A DNA stretch of 21,203 bases from Piscinibacter lacus (GTDB lineage: Bacteria > Pseudomonadota > Gammaproteobacteria > Burkholderiales > Burkholderiaceae_C), in assembly GCF_016735685.1 (NCBI RefSeq), contig NZ_JAERRA010000001.1, positions 2,267,019-2,288,221 of the forward strand. The letters are read 5' to 3'. This document shows, in pieces, positions 9,621 to 16,817 of this stretch. Each line of letters opens with the position of its first letter. Position 1 is the stretch's first letter. A program made the translations under genes and the position numbers. The notes beneath the pieces are model-generated. The model worked only from the letters and a program-made list of their open reading frames with translations. It was not told the origin of the DNA and did no database searches.

Positions 9621-10715
9621 ATGAACGCTGCCGATCAGTCCCCCGCCCCGACCGAGCCGAGCCCCGAAGCTGCCCCGCGCCTGGAGATCCACGGCAGCCG
9701 CCAGTGGGTGTCCTGGCAGGCCGAGCAAGGCATCAGCCTGGGCTTCAGCACCTACCAGGCCGGCAAGTTCTTCCTGGTGGGCCTCAAGCCCGACGGCGAC
9801 CTGGCCATCTTCGAGCGGACCTTTGCGCGCTGCATGGGCCTGGCCCAGGCGGGCGACAGCGTCTACCTGACCAGCAAGTTTCAGATCTGGCGGCTCAACA
9901 ACGTGCTGGAGCCGGGGCAGCGCACGGCGGCCGGGCATGACAAGGTCTACGTGCCCAATGTGGCCTGGGTGACCGGCGACGTGGATGCGCATGACCTGGG
10001 CCTCAATGCCCAGGGCGTGCCGATCTTCGTCAACACCCTGTTCTCCTGCCTGGCGACGGTGAGCGAATCGAGCAGCTTCGTGCCGGTGTGGAAGCCGCGC
10101 TTCATCACCGCGCTGCAGCCCGAAGACCGCTGCCACCTCAACGGGCTGGCCATGGAGGGCGGACAGGCCCGCTACGTCACCGCGGTGGCGCGCACCGACG
10201 TCTTCGAAGGTTGGCGCGAGCACCGGCGCGATGGGGGTGTGGTGATTGACGTGCCCAGCCACGAGGTGGTTTGCGGCGGCTTGTCCATGCCGCACAGTCC
10301 GCGGCTGCACCGCGGCGAGTTGTATGTGCTCAATTCCGGCACGGGAGAGTTCGGCCGTATCGACCGGCAGGCGGGCCGATTCGAGCCGATCGCCTTCTGC
10401 CCGGGCTATGCCCGCGGCCTGGCGCTCTGGGGCGACTACGCCCTGATCGGCTTATCCAAGCCGCGCGAGAACAAGACTTTCTCCGGCCTGGCCCTCGACC
10501 AGGTCCTGGCCGACAAGCAGATATCGGCACGCTGCGGCGTGGTGGTGGTGGACTTGCGCAGCGGGGCCATGGTGCATGCCTTGAGCATCGAGGGCGTGGT
10601 GAGCGAGCTATACGACGTCTGCGTCCTGCCGGGGGTGCAGCGCCCCTCGGCCATCGGCCTGGTGAACGATGAAATCCATCGCACCTTGCGGGTGGGGGAG
10701 CATGGTGAGCTTTGA
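9621..10715 (+). CDS. TIGR03032 family protein (function unknown)
   Basis: This 364-residue protein matches TIGR03032, an uncharacterised family of strongly conserved proteins. Recognisable segments are PNVAWVTGDVDAHDLG (from residue 112), CHLNGLA (171), PHSPR (224), LNSGTGE (237), FCPGYARGLA (259), GLSKPRE, and a C-terminal ELYDVCVLPGVQRP. Short motifs recur along the chain and suggest a beta-propeller-like fold, but this is not proven. It has no signal peptide or membrane segment. ATG 9621 is preferred; a TTG at 9591 would add ten residues. It starts 37 bases after the glycosyltransferase stop on the same strand, so co-transcription and a role in modifying or maturing the upstream giant protein are plausible. 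The family assignment is fairly sure; the role is inference. Confidence 0.82.
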   Translation: MNAADQSPAPTEPSPEAAPRLEIHGSRQWVSWQAEQGISLGFSTYQAGKFFLVGLKPDGDLAIFERTFARCMGLAQAGDSVYLTSKFQIWRLNNVLEPGQRTAAGHDKVYVPNVAWVTGDVDAHDLGLNAQGVPIFVNTLFSCLATVSESSSFVPVWKPRFITALQPEDRCHLNGLAMEGGQARYVTAVARTDVFEGWREHRRDGGVVIDVPSHEVVCGGLSMPHSPRLHRGELYVLNSGTGEFGRIDRQAGRFEPIAFCPGYARGLALWGDYALIGLSKPRENKTFSGLALDQVLADKQISARCGVVVVDLRSGAMVHALSIEGVVSELYDVCVLPGVQRPSAIGLVNDEIHRTLRVGEHGEL

Positions 10716-10869
10716 GCCGAGCGGCAAACCGAACGCGACGCGATGTATTGAGGCGGGTCGAGCCCGAATCGACGGTGTCGCGCGTGGCAGGGTCAACGAT
10801 ATGCAGCGAGGGCGCGACGCGACACCAAAGCACCGTGGGCGCTGGCCTGACGGCCCGGGTCCATCCTCT
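10716..10869. other. Gap between the TIGR03032 gene and the IS481 left end
   Basis: No gene is visible here on the plus strand. The minus-strand transposase frame reads through its first 77 bases from the IS end. A small hairpin (CGGGT-CGA-GCCCG) lies near 10753, with no T-run. It may be the original flank of the element or a rearranged junction. Confidence 0.5.
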
Positions 10870-11830
10870 TGTCGGGTCCCGGGTGATTGACCACCCTTTT
10901 TGAGAACAAATCCGGGTGCGTGGACTGCCACTTCTTCAGCGCCTGAACGGGCGTGTTCAGGTCCAGCGCGCGCTGCGGCAGGTGCTCGTTGTAGAGCCAG
11001 ACGAAGCGATGCAGTGTTGTCTCCAAGTCCTGCGCGCTGTTGAAGCGGTGCGACTTCAGCACCTGGGCCAGTCGCCCGTTGAAGCGTTCCACCATCCCGT
11101 TTGTTTGCGGGTGCTTCGGCCTCGTCAGCCGATGCTCTATGCCCAGCGCCTCGCACAGCCCATCAAACTCGTGCGCGCCGCTGGCGTCCTTCTCGCGCCG
11201 ACCGAAGGCCCGGTCAGTGAACTCCCGCCCGTTGTCGGTCAGCAGCGTCTTGATCTTGAAGGGCGCAGCCTTGTGCAACGCGTTGAGGAACGAACGCGCC
11301 GCGCTCGCCGTCTTCCTGCCTTTGATGGCGATGAAGACCCAGCGCGTGGCGCGGTCGATGGCCACGAACACATCGCGCCGCTCGGTCTCGTCCTGCATCT
11401 GCGGCAGGTACTTCACGTCCATGTGAACGTAGCCTGGCTCGTAGGCCTTGAAGGACTTGACCTGCGTCTTGGCGACCTCGGGCTCGGGCAGGCGGTTCAC
11501 GCCGCGCCGACGCAGCAGGCGGTCCAGCGCCGAGCGGCTCATGCTCGGCTCGATGAACTCGCGCACCACCGCAAGCAAATCGTCCAGCGACAGGCGCAGG
11601 TGCGTGCGCAGGTAGACGACGATCTCTTCCTGGCCGGCGTTCAGCTTGGTCTGCAGTCGGTGCGGGGTATGGCTCCCATCCTCGACCGTGGTGCGTTTGC
11701 GCCACTTGCGGATGGTGAACTTGCCCAGGCCGAAGCGCTGCGCCAGCTCGGCCTCGGTGCCATGGGCCTGCTGGATCGCCAGGCGCGTGGCCGGCGTGGT
11801 GGTGGCGTTCTTGTGCAACCTGATCAGCAT
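10793..11830 (-). CDS. IS481-family transposase (reads through the IS end)
   Basis: This is a 345-residue DDE transposase that catalyses movement of its own element. Met at 11830 opens MLIRLHKNATTTPATR, typical of IS481 starts; the frame is open to 11917 but that part is outside the usual protein. An N-terminal helix-turn-helix region (AELAQRFGLGKFTIRKW, about 27-43) precedes the integrase core. The core carries D138 (YVHMDVKYLP), D199 (LLTDNGREF) and E248 (NGMVERFNGRL). The family C-terminus NHPGPD is reached at the left terminal repeat without a stop. About 25 further residues are encoded by flanking DNA before TGA at 10793-10795. The core is intact, so it could still be active; the foreign tail may or may not matter. 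Confidence 0.9.
   Translation of the reverse strand: MLIRLHKNATTTPATRLAIQQAHGTEAELAQRFGLGKFTIRKWRKRTTVEDGSHTPHRLQTKLNAGQEEIVVYLRTHLRLSLDDLLAVVREFIEPSMSRSALDRLLRRRGVNRLPEPEVAKTQVKSFKAYEPGYVHMDVKYLPQMQDETERRDVFVAIDRATRWVFIAIKGRKTASAARSFLNALHKAAPFKIKTLLTDNGREFTDRAFGRREKDASGAHEFDGLCEALGIEHRLTRPKHPQTNGMVERFNGRLAQVLKSHRFNSAQDLETTLHRFVWLYNEHLPQRALDLNTPVQALKKWQSTHPDLFSKRVVNHPGPDKRMDPGRQASAHGALVSRRALAAYR
10870..10892 (+). repeat. IS481 terminal inverted repeat, left
   Basis: It begins TGTCGGGTCCCGGGTGATTG. It pairs with the reverse complement of the right end, matching in TGTCG, GTCCCGG, TGA and TG blocks. It lies at the 3' end of the transposase gene and is itself translated. Confidence 0.75.
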
Positions 11831-11911
11831 CGTGAGCCCCGGTGGTTCGAGTCTGCCAGCAAGCCCGGCAAGACCTCCCGGCCCACGAGGATCGCATGCC
11901 GGCGGCCAAGG

Positions 11912-11934
11912 AGCCATTCATCCGGGACACGACA
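11912..11934 (-). repeat. IS481 terminal inverted repeat, right
   Basis: Read on the minus strand it begins TGTCGTGTCCCGGATGAATG, with five mismatches to the left repeat over 23 bases. It lies about 80 bases upstream of the transposase start. Confidence 0.75.
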
Positions 11935-12029
11935 CTTAGGCAACTCGCGGGGCTCTCGCGCGGCCACGATGGCATAGGAGTGAGCGCGACCAGCATTGAT
12001 GACGCCCGCAAAGCGGGCTAGCTCGTCTC
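11935..12029. other. Short unassigned segment between the IS and the orphan adhesin tail
   Basis: These 95 bases match neither the IS nor the adhesin. The minus strand is open here (LLGDELARFAGVINAGRAHSY and onward), which looks protein-like, but I do not recognise the family. It may be a scrap of another mobile element or gene caught in the rearrangement. Confidence 0.35.
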
Positions 12030-12157
12030 CGAGCAGTACGGCCAGCCGCGGCGGCAAGACCTATGTCGTCTGGAACCATGCCAGCAGCGCTGTGCAGGTG
12101 CTTGTGGATATCGGGGTGGCTGTGATGCAGGGCGTGGCGGCACTGGGAGCGTTCTGA
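12030..12157 (+). pseudogene. Orphan C-terminal tail of a giant FG-GAP/RTX protein
   Basis: The fragment encodes GGKTYVVWNHASSAVQVLV, a diverged segment, then GVAALGAF and a TGA stop. It parallels the end of the first giant gene ([19 protein letters not shown], then GVAELGAF). DNA similarity begins around 12030 (GAGCAGTACGGCCAGCC against AGCAGCACGGCCAGCC at 7253-7268) and ends at the stop at 12155-12157. Nothing upstream is adhesin-like, so only the secretion-signal end survives. It converges on the TolC-type gene. It is probably what remains of a further paralogue or unit removed by a deletion near the IS481 copy. Confidence 0.85.
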
Positions 12158-12205
12158 TCGCCAAGAGGCCGGCCAGCCCGCCTACCCGCTTCGCCTGGGC
12201 CGCGC

Positions 12206-13726
12206 TCAGGGCTTAGCGGGCGCCACCGGCGACGGTACGGACGGTTCGGTCGATGCAGCCTCGGGCGCTTCGGTAGCCGCCAACTCAGTCGGCTCGGTGG
12301 GTGCGACTTCGGCCCTTGCGGGCGCAGACCCCGCCGGGCTGCCGCCCAGCACGGAGTTCAGGCGCAGCACCTCCTGCTCGTCCAGATTGCCGGCCAAGCC
12401 CTGCAAGCGGGCCCATGCGGCGAGCAGGCTGTAGCGTGTGCGGGCCAAGTCCAGACGGGTGTTGTAGCGCTGTTGCTCGACGTTGAGCACATCCAGGGTG
12501 GTGCGGGTGCCCGCCTCGACACCCTTGCGGTTGGAGACCACCACTTGCTCGGCCGAGCGCAGGGCCTTTTCCAGTGCGGGCACGCGGGCCAGGCCCTCGC
12601 GAACGGCTTGGTGCTCGCGCCTGAGGCGCAAGGCCAGATCGTCCCGGGCGTAGGCCAGGGTCTGGCGGACCTCGTCCAAGCTGGCCAGGGCCTGGCGGAT
12701 TTCGCTGTCCACCCGACCGCCAGCGTACAGGGGCCATTGCACCTGCACGCCGAGATAGGTCTGGCGAATGTCGCTGCCCACGAGCGCAACGGTCTCGCTG
12801 GAGGAGTTGCTGTGTCGGGCGATCAGATCCACGAGGGGCCGGTGACCGCCGCGGGCAATCTCGACCTGGGCCAGGGCGGCGTCCAGACGACCTTGAAGCA
12901 CCTTCAGCTCGGGGGCTGCCAGGAGGACACGGTCCAGCCAGGGGCCCAGCTCGCCGGGTTCGAAGCGGTCCAGCACGCCGGCCAGCGAGCTCTCGCCGAT
13001 GGTCTCCAGCGCCTCCACGGCCTGGCCGATTAAGATCTCCAACTGCTGGCGGCTGACCTCGATGGCCCCGGCAACCTGGATGGCGTCGGCCGCGAGCACA
13101 TCGAGCCTGGCTTGCAGCTCGTCAATGTCGGTGCGCGTGCCCGAGCCGGACTGCAAGGCAAGGTGGGCGGCCTTGAGCTGGGCCTGCACGCTGCTGGACT
13201 GGGCTTCGATGAGCAGCAGGCGATCACGTTGCAGCAGGGCTTCCAGGTAGGCCGTCACCACCCGGGTGCCCATGTCCTGGCCGTCCTTCGCCAGTTGTGC
13301 CTCGCCCGCCGCCACGCGGGCCTCGGCCTGCTGAATCTGGGCGCCGATCTGGCTGCGGTAAAGGGGCTGGGACAGGGTAAGACTGAAGCTATCGGACGGG
13401 TAGCGCTGGTCAAGCTCGACGGCGCCGACGCGGGTGCGCTGCTCGTTCTCGCCGCGGGAGTAGGCCGCCGAGACGTTGGGGCGCTGCTGGGCCTGGGCCT
13501 GAGGCAGCAGTTCACGGGTGGCCTCGGCGCGGGCGCGGGCGGCCTTGAGCAGACGGTCCCGCTCAAGGGCCAGTTGATAGCTGCGCAGCAAATCCACGCG
13601 CTGGGGTTGGCTGGCTTCGATTGCGCCAGCCTCGGGGGCCTGCCCCCAGGCCGGGACGATGAGGCCGAGGGCCAGGGCCAGCACGCCGAAGCGCTGGCAG
13701 ACGGGAAACGAGGGCTGCCTGGCCAT
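12206..13726 (-). CDS. TolC-family outer membrane protein of the T1SS
   Basis: This 506-residue outer-membrane channel-tunnel protein forms the exit duct for the T1SS. A signal peptide is clear: basic MARQPSFPVCQR, hydrophobic FGVLALALGLIVPAW, with cleavage near residue 28-30. Two OEP-type repeat regions rich in Ala/Leu/Gln helices follow (for example LQQAEARVAAGEAQLAKDGQ-like segments and YNTRLDLARTRYSLLAAWARL). The C-terminal tail is an Ala/Pro/Glu/Thr-rich extension beyond the usual domain. It is the last gene of the leftward operon; ATG 13726 starts one base after the adaptor's stop. A GGAAGAG ribosome binding site lies inside the adaptor gene, so translational coupling is likely. Its end faces the orphan adhesin tail. 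Confidence 0.93.
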   Translation of the reverse strand: MARQPSFPVCQRFGVLALALGLIVPAWGQAPEAGAIEASQPQRVDLLRSYQLALERDRLLKAARARAEATRELLPQAQAQQRPNVSAAYSRGENEQRTRVGAVELDQRYPSDSFSLTLSQPLYRSQIGAQIQQAEARVAAGEAQLAKDGQDMGTRVVTAYLEALLQRDRLLLIEAQSSSVQAQLKAAHLALQSGSGTRTDIDELQARLDVLAADAIQVAGAIEVSRQQLEILIGQAVEALETIGESSLAGVLDRFEPGELGPWLDRVLLAAPELKVLQGRLDAALAQVEIARGGHRPLVDLIARHSNSSSETVALVGSDIRQTYLGVQVQWPLYAGGRVDSEIRQALASLDEVRQTLAYARDDLALRLRREHQAVREGLARVPALEKALRSAEQVVVSNRKGVEAGTRTTLDVLNVEQQRYNTRLDLARTRYSLLAAWARLQGLAGNLDEQEVLRLNSVLGGSPAGSAPARAEVAPTEPTELAATEAPEAASTEPSVPSPVAPAKP

Positions 13727-13727
13727 C

Positions 13728-15074
13728 TCACTCTTCCTTCAGGGATGCCGCCAGGCGCTTGGTCAGCGGATGCAGCAGGTAGGTCAGCACGCTGCGCTCG
13801 CCGGTCTTGATGAGCACCTCGGCGCCCATGCCGGGCTGCAACTGGTGGCGGCCCAGGGTCTTGAGGCCCGCCTCGGTCAGGGAGATGCGCGCCAGGTAGT
13901 AGGGCAAGCGGGTGACCTCGTCGATCAGGATGTCGCGGCTCAGCGAATCCAGCCGGCCCTCGGCCACCAGTTGGGGGGCATGGGCGAAGGCCGAGAAACG
14001 CACATCGACCAACTTGCCCGGTGCGATGCGGTCGATCACGTGCTGGGGCACCTGGGCCTCCAGCACCAGGGCCTCGTCGCCGGGCACGATGTCCATGATC
14101 TTCTGGCCCGCCCCGACCACGGCACCCGGGCTGTGCACCGTCAGGCCCACCACCTGTCCGCTGACAGGGGCCTTGATGTCGGTGTAGCGCAGGTCCTCGG
14201 CAACGGCCTTGAAGCGCTCGACCTCGGCCTGCACCTCGCGTTGCACTTCGGCGAGTTGCGTCTGCACTTCCTTGCGGTACTCGGCACGCTGCGCCTCGAT
14301 GCGCTGGCGGAACTCCTGAATGGTGCTGCGCGCCTGGGCCTGGCTGGCCAGCAGTTCGTTGCTGCTGACGGTGAGCTCGGCCTGGGCGCGCTCCAGCTCC
14401 ATCTGCCGATTGGCCGGGGCATAACCTTCGGCCACCAGATTGCGCACGCCTTGCAGCTCGCGGGCCAGCAGGTCCATCTGCGTCTTGCGGCTGCCGGCCA
14501 TCAGCTCCAGACTGCGGATCTGCTCTTCCTGCCCGCGGATGCTTTCCTGCATGGCCGAGATGGCCGACGCCAGGGCGGTCCGGCGGCTTGCGAAAAGCTG
14601 CTGCTGGGTCAGAAGATGCTGCTGGATCTGCGGGTCTTCCTGGGCCACCGGGGCCAAGTCGGGGTGAAAGCTGATGCGCTCGCTGCCGGCTTGCTCGGCC
14701 AGCAGGCGGCCTTCGGCGGCGCGCAGGCTGAAGTAACGCTGCCGGCTTGCCTCATGGTGGGCGCGGGCCACGGCATCGCCCAGGCGCATCAGCAGTTCAC
14801 CTTCCTGCACTTGCTGGCCCTCGCGTACCCGCACCTCGCGCACCCGGCCGCCCTGTGGGTGTTGAACCGGCTTGCGCTTGGTGTCGATCGAGACGGTGGC
14901 ATGGGTGGGCACGCCTTCGTCGAGCGGCGCATACGCCGCCCAGGCCAGGAAGCCGCCAAAGCCCAAACCCAGGATGAGCAAGCCGATGCGGGCGATGCGG
15001 CCGGTGTCGCCAGGCGCTTGGATGGCGTCCTCGGCCTCGATCGGGATGAGCGCGTTCTTGTCGGGGGTGGGCAT
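13728..15074 (-). CDS. HlyD/PrtE-family T1SS periplasmic adaptor
   Basis: This 448-residue membrane-fusion protein connects the ABC transporters to the TolC-type channel. Features in order: a short cytoplasmic N-terminus, one membrane segment (about 29-48, GLLILGLGFGGFLAWAAYA), the first lipoyl-like half (about 69-98, PVQHPQGGRVREVRVREGQQ), a long Gln/Glu/Ala-rich coiled coil (about 105-310), the second lipoyl half (IKAPVSGQVVGLTVHSPGAVV) and a beta-barrel region ending LTYLLHPLTKRLAASLKEE. Length and order match the PrtE subfamily. ATG 15074 has a good ribosome binding site (GGGAG, about five bases upstream). It lies 12 bases after the preceding ABC gene and one base before the TolC gene. 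Confidence 0.95.
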   Translation of the reverse strand: MPTPDKNALIPIEAEDAIQAPGDTGRIARIGLLILGLGFGGFLAWAAYAPLDEGVPTHATVSIDTKRKPVQHPQGGRVREVRVREGQQVQEGELLMRLGDAVARAHHEASRQRYFSLRAAEGRLLAEQAGSERISFHPDLAPVAQEDPQIQQHLLTQQQLFASRRTALASAISAMQESIRGQEEQIRSLELMAGSRKTQMDLLARELQGVRNLVAEGYAPANRQMELERAQAELTVSSNELLASQAQARSTIQEFRQRIEAQRAEYRKEVQTQLAEVQREVQAEVERFKAVAEDLRYTDIKAPVSGQVVGLTVHSPGAVVGAGQKIMDIVPGDEALVLEAQVPQHVIDRIAPGKLVDVRFSAFAHAPQLVAEGRLDSLSRDILIDEVTRLPYYLARISLTEAGLKTLGRHQLQPGMGAEVLIKTGERSVLTYLLHPLTKRLAASLKEE

Positions 15075-15086
15075 GGTGGCTCCCGT

Positions 15087-16817
15087 TCAGGCGGGCACGG
15101 GGTTCGCGCCGGCAAGCGGGCCGGCCGAGGCGGGGTTCTGGGGGGGCCGCAAGCTGGCCAGCACGGCATCGCGCGGGCCATCGGCCACGATGCGGCCCTG
15201 CTGCATCAGCAGCAGGCGGTCCACCTGCTGCAGCACGCCGCCGCGGTGGGTGATCAACACGACCGTCTTGCCGCGCGCCTTGAGGTCTTCCACGGCGCGC
15301 AGCAGGGCCAGCTCGCCGGCATCGTCCAGGTTGGCATTGGGCTCGTCGAGCACCAGCAGTTGTGGGTCGCCGTACATCGCGCGGGCCAGACCGATGCGCT
15401 GGCGCTGGCCGCCCGAGAGGCCGGCCCCACTGGGGCCGATGGGTGTGTCGTAGCCGCGCGGGAAGCGCAGGATCAGCTCATGCAGACCCGCGCGCTGTGC
15501 TGCAGCGATGACTTGGGGCGCATCCACCTTGCCGAAGCGGGCGATGTTCTCGGCCAGACTGCCTTCGAACAGTTCCACATCCTGGGGCAGGTAGCCGACT
15601 TGCGGGCCAAGTGCGGCGCGGTCCTGGCCGGCCAGGTCCTCGCCGTCAAGCAGCACCCGCCCACCGGCTTGCGGCCAGATGCCCAGCAGGCCGCGAGCGA
15701 GCGTGCTCTTGCCCGAGCCCGAAGGGCCGAGGATGGCCAGCACCTGGCCGGCCGGAATGTGCAGGTCCAGGGGATGGACGATGGGCTCGACACGGCCCGG
15801 CGCGGTGGCGGAGAAGCCTTGCAAGGTCACCGCGCCGGCCAGACGGTGGCGCTGTCGGCCCGGCTCGGCTTCAGGATGCTCGGCCAGCAACTCGGCCAGG
15901 CGCCCGTGGGCGGCCCGCGCCGACTGGAACTGCGACCAGGTGCTGACCAGCATCTCGATGGGCGCAGAGGCACGACTCATCAACACACTGGCCGCAATCA
16001 TCGCGCCCAGCGAGATCTCGCCTTGAATCGCCAGCCAGGCGCCCGCGCCGAGAGACAGCGACTGCTGGCTGTAGCGCACGAATTTGACGACGGTGGTCAT
16101 GGCCTGGCCGCGATCCTGCGCGCGGGCCTGGGCCGCCTGGGCGGCCCGGTGGCGCTGGAGCCAGCGGCGGCGCAGATCGCCCAGCATGCCCAGGGTGGCG
16201 ATGAGCTCCGAATTGCGCAGCTTGCCCAGCAGGTAGGCATTGGCTGCCACCTCGGCCTGGCCCGCCTGCTGGGCGGCGCGCCGGGTCAAGAGCTGGTTGA
16301 GCAGGGCCAGCAGCAGCAGATGGATCACGAAAACCAAGGCCAGCAGGCCCAGCGTGGGGTGCAGCAGCCAGCTCACCACGATGTAGACCGGTGTCCAGGG
16401 CGCATCGAAGAAGGCGATGGCGCCATTGCCGGTCAGGAACTGGCGAAGCTGGGTCAGGTCGCCGAGCGCCTGGTTGGCTTGGTGACCGCTCTGCGTCAGC
16501 TCGGCCCGGAAGCTGGCTCGGTAGACCCGCTCGGCCAGGGCGGTGTCGAGCTGCACGCCCACCCGCACCAGCAGGCGGCTGCGCAGCCACTCCGCCGCGG
16601 CCATCCAGCCCACCAGCATCACCATGATGACGGTCACCACCAGCAGGGTGAGCTCGCTCTGGCTGATGTAGACGCGGTCGAAGACCTGCAGCATGTAGAG
16701 GGTTGGCGTCAGCATCAGCAGGTTGGCCACCATGCTGAAGAGACCGGCCAGCAGGAATTCCTTGCGGAAGGCCCAGAGCATGCGGCCCAGGCCGGGGCGG
16801 GGGTCGGGCGTGCTCAT
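15087..16817 (-). CDS. PrtD-type T1SS ABC transporter (second of a pair)
   Basis: This 576-residue inner-membrane ATPase/permease powers export of RTX-type substrates. An N-terminal membrane domain (about 20-300) carries LLMLTPTLYMLQVFDRVY, typical of the PrtD family, and there is no C39 peptidase or peptidase-like domain. The nucleotide-binding domain is complete: Walker A GPSGSGKST (364-372), Q-loop Gln412, signature LSGGQ (467-471), Walker B LLVLDEP with catalytic Glu492, and switch His524. Its ATG overlaps the stop of the upstream ABC gene by four bases (ATGA), which implies coupled, near-equal synthesis. That and the divergence of the two proteins suggest a heterodimer; two separate homodimers are the alternative. 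Confidence 0.94.
   Translation of the reverse strand: MSTPDPRPGLGRMLWAFRKEFLLAGLFSMVANLLMLTPTLYMLQVFDRVYISQSELTLLVVTVIMVMLVGWMAAAEWLRSRLLVRVGVQLDTALAERVYRASFRAELTQSGHQANQALGDLTQLRQFLTGNGAIAFFDAPWTPVYIVVSWLLHPTLGLLALVFVIHLLLLALLNQLLTRRAAQQAGQAEVAANAYLLGKLRNSELIATLGMLGDLRRRWLQRHRAAQAAQARAQDRGQAMTTVVKFVRYSQQSLSLGAGAWLAIQGEISLGAMIAASVLMSRASAPIEMLVSTWSQFQSARAAHGRLAELLAEHPEAEPGRQRHRLAGAVTLQGFSATAPGRVEPIVHPLDLHIPAGQVLAILGPSGSGKSTLARGLLGIWPQAGGRVLLDGEDLAGQDRAALGPQVGYLPQDVELFEGSLAENIARFGKVDAPQVIAAAQRAGLHELILRFPRGYDTPIGPSGAGLSGGQRQRIGLARAMYGDPQLLVLDEPNANLDDAGELALLRAVEDLKARGKTVVLITHRGGVLQQVDRLLLMQQGRIVADGPRDAVLASLRPPQNPASAGPLAGANPVPA

Larger units (their letters stand above)
10870..11934 (-). mobile_element. 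IS481-family insertion sequence (1065 bp)
   Basis: The ends were located by imperfect terminal inverted repeats starting TGTCG (10870 rightward and 11934 leftward), matching at 18 of 23 positions by eye. The element encodes one transposase on the minus strand with an intact DDE triad, as expected for IS481 at just over 1 kb. The flanks (TCCTCT on the left, CTTAGG on the right) show no target-site duplication. The copy may therefore have taken part in a deletion or other rearrangement after insertion. Confidence 0.85.

Noticed and set aside
7349..9622. 757-codon minus-strand open frame opposite the glycosyltransferase
   Set aside because: The plus-strand frame has all GT41 motifs in order; the antisense product is a Gln/Gly/Arg-rich composition artefact.
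10859..11945. Target-site duplication for the IS481 copy
   Set aside because: The flanks TCCTCT and CTTAGG share no convincing direct repeat.
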